Translations under genes and position numbers: made by a program
Shown here: in pieces, positions 58,732 to 64,000 of the stretch
How the letters are laid out: each line of letters begins with the position of its first letter
Numbering within the stretch: position 1 is the first letter of the stretch
DNA from: Ophthalmolycus amberensis
Taxonomy: Eukaryota > Chordata > Actinopteri > Perciformes > Zoarcidae
Direction: 5' to 3'
Length of the DNA stretch: 64,000 nt
Assembly: GCA_024529925.1 (NCBI GenBank)
Contig: JAFEUB010000817.1
Coordinates: 532,001 to 596,000 of the forward strand
Notes under the pieces: generated by a model
What the model was told of the DNA's origin: nothing
The model's database searches: none
What the model saw: the letters and a program-made list of their open reading frames with translations, nothing else

Positions 58732-61480
58732 CTCTTCCCTGATTGAAAATCGTATTTCAAAAAGAGGGTGCTCTTTCCACATGCGTGCCTCTAGCGAGGT
58801 TTAAGGGCACCGATCAAAACTGTAGTCATCAAACATGGTTGTGGTTCAATCGGCAGGTGGTTTTTCAAATTAACGGTTGTATGCAAATATTTCTAGAGCT
58901 TTATTGATTGTGTTGATTTCTGCACTATTATAGTCAAACGTTCAGATCGCAAAATTATTCATTTTCGCAAATCATAATTTTACCCAAGCACTCTGCATCA
59001 GGCAACACTTTTGTCTTTTTATCTGCAATCGTTCCAATTCCAACACGTAGAATTGAAATAATAGCTCATTCAGGGAAGCTGTGGTAAAACTATGGTCTAA
59101 AAAAAAAGGTATTTAGAGAAGGAAGGATGTCCTTCATTGTAGCTCTCCAGTCTGAATATTTCATCACTACGACACAGGGGTAGATTATTAAACCAAATAC
59201 CCAAATATTTAGTGTCTCACTCCCACATTGAATGTGTGATACCAAACTCGGGTATATTATTATAAACACATGAAACATTAGACAGTCTGTCAAATATCAT
59301 TAATTACACTTTAAATCACACTTTCATAATCAAGTAAACTATCACGTTGCCTCACGTTGTTTTGGAGTGAAATTACCCAATATGCAATTAACTGAGGAGT
59401 TGTTCATCATCACAGCCTTTACTTACAGATTCACCACCGACCTTTGCATTGTGTCGCCTGAAAAGTCAGAATGGATCTCGGACAGACATTATTTGGGTCA
59501 AATTTTTGCTAGAAAGTAGTGCAGGCTTGAGTCTTGTTTAATATACTGTATATAATGCCTACAAGTCTGCTGTTCCAAATGCAACAATCCTGCAGACCAG
59601 TTTTTAATTGTTTGGCTTTATCGGCTCAGTGTTTCTATAACATATCCATCAATAACAAACACATTGTGCACTGTATAAACAGCTCTTCTTTACTTTTGTA
59701 CTGAAATGCTGAAGAATATTATGCAATCTTCAACGAATAACATGCAGGACAATCTACGAGGCAGGCGCTGGACTTGCACAAAATTTTAAAAGCCCTCACA
59801 GTAAATCTAGAACACCCTCTGGCTGGGATAAAGACCAATGCACAGGATATAGAGTGCCTTCAATGCAGTTACGTATCTTTTATATATATGGTTGCCTCGA
59901 GATTTTAATCATCAAAATGTCACTGATTATTGTTCACAAATGTTTTGCAGTGTTTGTTCAACTTCAAGCTAAATAAAGTTGTAGTAATAGGTCAATTGTA
60001 TGATTTAGAAGCATGAATCATTATGTAGTATGTAAAGGTCTTATTCTTCTGATTGAATGTATGTATAAATGCATTTTTAAGAGGTATTCTGAAAGGTTTG
60101 TAATAGTAAAAAAACGCAAATATGCAACATACACGTAACCCATCACATGCAAAAATATATTTGTAATCATTTGTTTTATGAGGTCAAACCCGCCTTGTGT
60201 CAGTGTTTTTGTTTTCCTTATGGTCTAAAAAGAATGGGTGTCATACAGATTGAAGACCTGTTAGATGGCAGACAAAAGATACAAATAAAGATGCAATATT
60301 TTTGCCTAAATAACAAGAGGTCTGTGGATTAGTGTGGATGGGACGAGTCTGTAGGTGGAGGAGTCATTCTCACAGCATCTGGATTAACCTTTGGTTTCAT
60401 GTTGGGGAGCGCAATCTGCGGTGTCTGTGTTGTTGAATGAAAGGGTGTGGAGTAAAAGTGTTATGTTGTATGGGACCACACCCCACTGCTGTTGTGTAAC
60501 ACCAGTGTTGTGGGATTTTTCTTCCTTATTTTCAATCCACGCTGTCCGAACATGTTACATTCTCAGAATAATAAAACTATTTTCTCAAGACTACTTTCTA
60601 TGTCTTTGCATGTACTTAACTTGTACTTGTATGTCATTATCTTATTTTGTGGGAGAATACCAGCTAATTCATTCTTTAGTTGGGTGCAGACAGTTTTCTT
60701 CATCGATGCGTTTAAGGTCTATTTCTCAGTCTGATCATACTGTAAGCAAGAGGGCAGTGTATGATATCAACGTTAGGCATTATAAAGCTCTCTGTATTTC
60801 AGATGTCAGGTTTAAACTAAGGGTACTTTTACGGCTTTAATATTTGAATAGGCATTCAAATCTATGGTTATAAGAGACTTCTTTCTTTCTTTCCACAACA
60901 CATACAAATACAGGCTTTGCTCCTCCCCTCTTTGCTCCTTGATCTTTTATATCATGTGAGAAAAACAGGAAGCAGCAGGAGGAGGGTGTGCTAACTTGCA
61001 CTTAACACAAAACATATGGTGAATATGTATAACACGAAAAGGCTACTGAAACACAGACACACATACAAGCGAGTACATAGGAATACTGTCTGTATCTCCT
61101 ACTGTGGTGCCTAATCCTCTCAGACCTGTAAATAAACCCCATGTGCATGAGAGCTTGGGCGCAACTTGTGCTCCACTGTCACGCATTGCAGTCTCATTTG
61201 ACTTTAGACAGAAGGTGCAGCGCTTTAGTCTGTGCATGCATTGACCATGATGCAGATTTAGATAATCACGTCGTGTGTCCAAACCCTGAAATGCAGCACA
61301 GTTGGTGTTGCAGTTTTTTTGTATCGCCTTATGATCACTGTTGTTATGGGGACCTCTGGTGTTTGACAGTGGTGCTCATTCGTTTTGTGACCTGATCTCC
61401 ACGACAATTATTTCATTATTGGTGCTCATCACCAGGTATTATTTTCTAGATTACCGCAGTTCATTTTTCTTTGAGTAGCC
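58732..61480 (+). other. ak4 3'UTR and intergenic region
   Basis: AT-rich sequence with several poly(A) signals up to about 60.6 kb. From 60.6 to 61.5 kb I see no gene, RNA or named repeat. Open frames there are short. Confidence 0.5.
59972..59977 (+). terminator. Candidate poly(A) signal, ak4
   Basis: AATAAA followed by GTTGTAGTAATAGGT, 1.24 kb after the stop. AATAAA at 60284-60289 and 60570-60575 are alternatives, so the 3'UTR is 1.2-1.9 kb. Confidence 0.45.
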
Positions 61481-61972
61481 TTGGGTATCTCCGGTCTGCA
61501 GCACATTGACCAAGCAGTGGGATTCGTACTAGTCAAAGCAGTCAGCCAGTTTTCTGGGATCCATCCCAGGTTTTACCAGGCTGTATTGCCACACTGGCAG
61601 CTCAAGCAAAGCTCGCTGAGCGGCGCAGTTTCCACCGTACAGATTTATGAACATCCACTCTGCCCTGCAGTTCCGCGTTTTACGCTCATCCACATTATTT
61701 ACAGATCTACCAATCGCCATCGCCGGACTCAGTTTGATGCTTTTATGCCAAAATGTGATGATGGTGCCGTAACCTAGCTGGTGCTGCCTCTGCCGCAATA
61801 ACTGGTGAACTGGGTAATCCTTGCAGGATAGTGGGTCTCACAGGACGTTTTACGCGTTGACCTTTGACTGGCAGCGAATGACAAATCAAAGGTCGGTGCC
61901 TGAGAGCGGAGCCCGCGGTTTCAAAGCGCATCTCCACCACGGCACAAGACGGTGATCCCGGGAAAGATTGAA

Positions 61973-61994
61973 ATGAAAGAAAGCTCTCTGAAAG
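61973..61994 (+). CDS. dnajc6: Possible first coding exon of auxilin (DNAJC6), partial
   Basis: ATGAAAGAAAGCTCTCTGAA (then AG) is followed by GTAATG and would encode MKESSLK plus the first base of a Gly-type codon. A human DNAJC6 isoform begins MKDSENKG, and in human DNAJC6 follows AK4 on the same strand. The preceding ~350 bp (61600-61972) is CpG-enriched, as for a promoter and 5'UTR. Auxilin recruits HSC70 to uncoat clathrin vesicles. The exon is only 22 bp, so the call leans on synteny. Later exons are outside the window or not recognised by 64000. Confidence 0.35.
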
Positions 61995-62149
61995 GTAATG
62001 CCATTCTGTTCATTTGATGTGATTGAAGAGACGTGCCTCGTTGCCTACGTCTCTAACCAGGCAAAAAAAAGAGAGGAGAGAGCATCATGCTGTGTGTGTA
62101 TGTTACATAATATCAATCTGCCTCTGGAAATCCAAACCACTACCCCCCT

Positions 62150-62170
62150 CCCCCCCCCCCCCCCCCCCCC
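62150..62170. repeat. C-run of 21
   Basis: Uninterrupted C run after ACCCCCCT, in the presumed dnajc6 first intron. Run length in assemblies is unreliable. Confidence 0.9.
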
Positions 62171-62890
62171 ACCTCTCCGCTCGGTGGACAGAGGTTTGAG
62201 CGCCAACATGCACTTGTTCTGTTAATAGGTCTCTCCGTTTGTTCTCACTTTAGCGGGACATAATTATCCTAAATCACAAACTCAGGGCCTTTGTGGCGCA
62301 CACGAGCATCATAAATGACATCAGTTGGGTTATTTTTGGTTCAGCAGGTGTCAATTTTTTCACGTGTAATGAGTCATTTTTTTTCTCTATGACAGTCGTG
62401 GCTATGCATACTGTCGCTTTATCCTTTTAATACATGACTAGATTAATTTAACGGTGACGTTTGCCCCTTTGATATCAGATGGATATGTCTGTCACCTGAT
62501 GACGGTAGGCTAACGAGATTTCAGGCACCGGCACCCTGTGCGCAAATCGATTTAAAGAGGATAAATATATATTTTAAAACAAAGTCTTCTCGGTATTATG
62601 GGCATTTGGACGTGATCGATATCTCTTGTATCTTGATTATCAGTATTATCTGAATCACCATCTTCATCATTTCGGGGTGGCTCATATTGCGAGGACAGCT
62701 CCTCTCATCACGTCACATCACCGCGAGCGTCACGCACGTCACGTGAGCATCTTAACGCAGCTTGGTGTAATTGTGAAGAGCATGTTCATAATATCACATA
62801 AATGAGTTAGCATATTTGCACCTCCATTTCCCTCATCTCGAAGTCAATATAGGTTTTTGCTTAGATGCCTGAAATAAGTTCTTTGGTTAA

Positions 62891-63150
62891 CACAAGCTTA
62901 AGAGATTTCAACGTTTTGTTCTAAGATATATTTGTCGGTAGATGCCCCTCTCATCAATTTTTAAGCTTTTAAGTTTCTGGAAAAAAGGCAGTTGCTAACA
63001 AGTGGCTGAACATCATCACGCAGACCAGTCCGCCTTCACAGCCTCATTGTGTATAGGCCTCATGTGACCATGGTGTAGTTCATTTATAGCACAAAGTTTG
63101 CTTTTTACTTCTGCCGACTGCATGCATTCACCCTTGAAAAATCATAAAAG
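62891..63150. repeat. Second copy of the 42380-42620 dispersed repeat
   Basis: Shares GTCCGCCTTCACAGCCT and GACCATGGTGTAGTT with the first copy, same order and strand. Confidence 0.75.
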
Positions 63151-64000
63151 CGCTCTTTATTTGTGAGGATTTTATTGCAGAACAAAATGTATAATCATAA
63201 ACTTGTGTTTGCCAGAGAGCTTATTTTCTGCAATAATCTAAAATCCCATGGGCTTTCTGTCGCGGGAACCAGTGCAATGCTAACTCGGTTGGCCTACAAA
63301 AATACATCTATTACGATAAAAAAAACAAAGTATCAGAGTATAACTACCCCAGGAACCAAGAAAGGTACCCCCCCTCTACTCTATTTTTGACTATAAGTAC
63401 GGAATTATTGGCATTAAAATATACATAAACTAGCCTAACAAAACTACTCATTATCCAGTATGGCCATTTTCAGAATCATGTATATGTCGAATTGGATTAT
63501 AATTATTGATGCACTTTAATGTTGCAGCTGGTAAAGGTGGAGATCATTTGAATTACTTTTCATACTGCTGGGAAGATTGTGAATTTCCCCCTGGGGTATT
63601 AGTAATCTTAATATAGTCAATCAACTATAATTATCAAATAAATGCAGTGGAATAAAAAGTAGGCTACAATATTTAACTATGAATTGTAACGGAGTACAAA
63701 GTAGCAGAAAATTTAAATACTCCCAATTACCTCAAAACTGTAAGTACTTGAGCAAATGTACTGATCAACACAGGATTAGAACTTGGACGATGGCAAGGCA
63801 AAGCAGGGCAGCATGGATGCCATTGTTCCTCTATGAAGACAAGCAGCCAGTGCTCTTTTATCATCTTTTATGTTTCAGTTTTTACCACAGAACAAGAATC
63901 CTTGGATTACAAGATTCAAAGTCTCACAGATTCAAGTCCGTCGTCTGTCTTGTCACTTGAGTCTTGCAGCTGATCCAGCAGGTTCCTGGATTCTACTTTA
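63151..64000. other. Right end of window
   Basis: Presumed dnajc6 intron. AATTTCCCCCTGGGGTATTA near 63583 looks like another worn LINE-type 3' end. No exon recognised. Confidence 0.4.

Overview
The window is vertebrate nuclear DNA, almost certainly from a teleost fish. The genes have many exons with GT-AG introns. The intergenic DNA carries dispersed repeats of types common in fish and many CA/GT microsatellites. No bacterial or phage features were seen. Species cannot be set from the sequence alone.

Layout, left to right. (1) 1376-13331, plus strand: the last seven coding exons of a RAVER-family RNA-binding protein (raver2 by position), followed by a long 3'UTR to about 18.93 kb. The RRM-coding exons lie to the left of the window. 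(2) 18.7-20.3 kb: a tail-to-tail boundary where a ~0.38 kb block carrying poly(A) signals is present twice, with an A/T-rich palindromic array between the copies. (3) 40374 down to 21862, minus strand: a complete jak1 coding region in 24 exons (1,180 residues; FERM, SH2, pseudokinase, kinase). I reconstructed all exons with consistent phases. Candidate non-coding first exons lie near 45.5 kb and 50.9-51.3 kb. (4) 49558-49631, minus strand: a mir-101 precursor, not visible to an ORF search. (5) 52530-58731, plus strand: a complete ak4 in five exons (226 residues). (6) About 61973, plus strand: a possible first coding exon of dnajc6, whose remainder would lie to the right.

The order RAVER(+), JAK1(-), mir-101(-), AK4(+), DNAJC6(+) is the one I know from human 1p31.3, which supports each call. 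JAK1 is a cytokine-receptor kinase, AK4 a mitochondrial-matrix adenylate-kinase homologue, RAVER a PTB co-regulator of splicing and DNAJC6 an auxilin. They share position, not a pathway.

The most notable observations are: a ~290-nt pyrimidine tract ahead of a frame-shifting raver exon (possible PTB-linked autoregulation); CA tracts abutting raver donors and TG tracts abutting raver and jak1 acceptors; a 26-bp minisatellite with higher-order structure; a perfect 38-bp palindrome at the raver/jak1 boundary; near-identical direct repeats flanking ak4 exon 3; and mir-101 lying inside what may be an extended jak1 5' transcription unit. I did not find a wholly new gene system.
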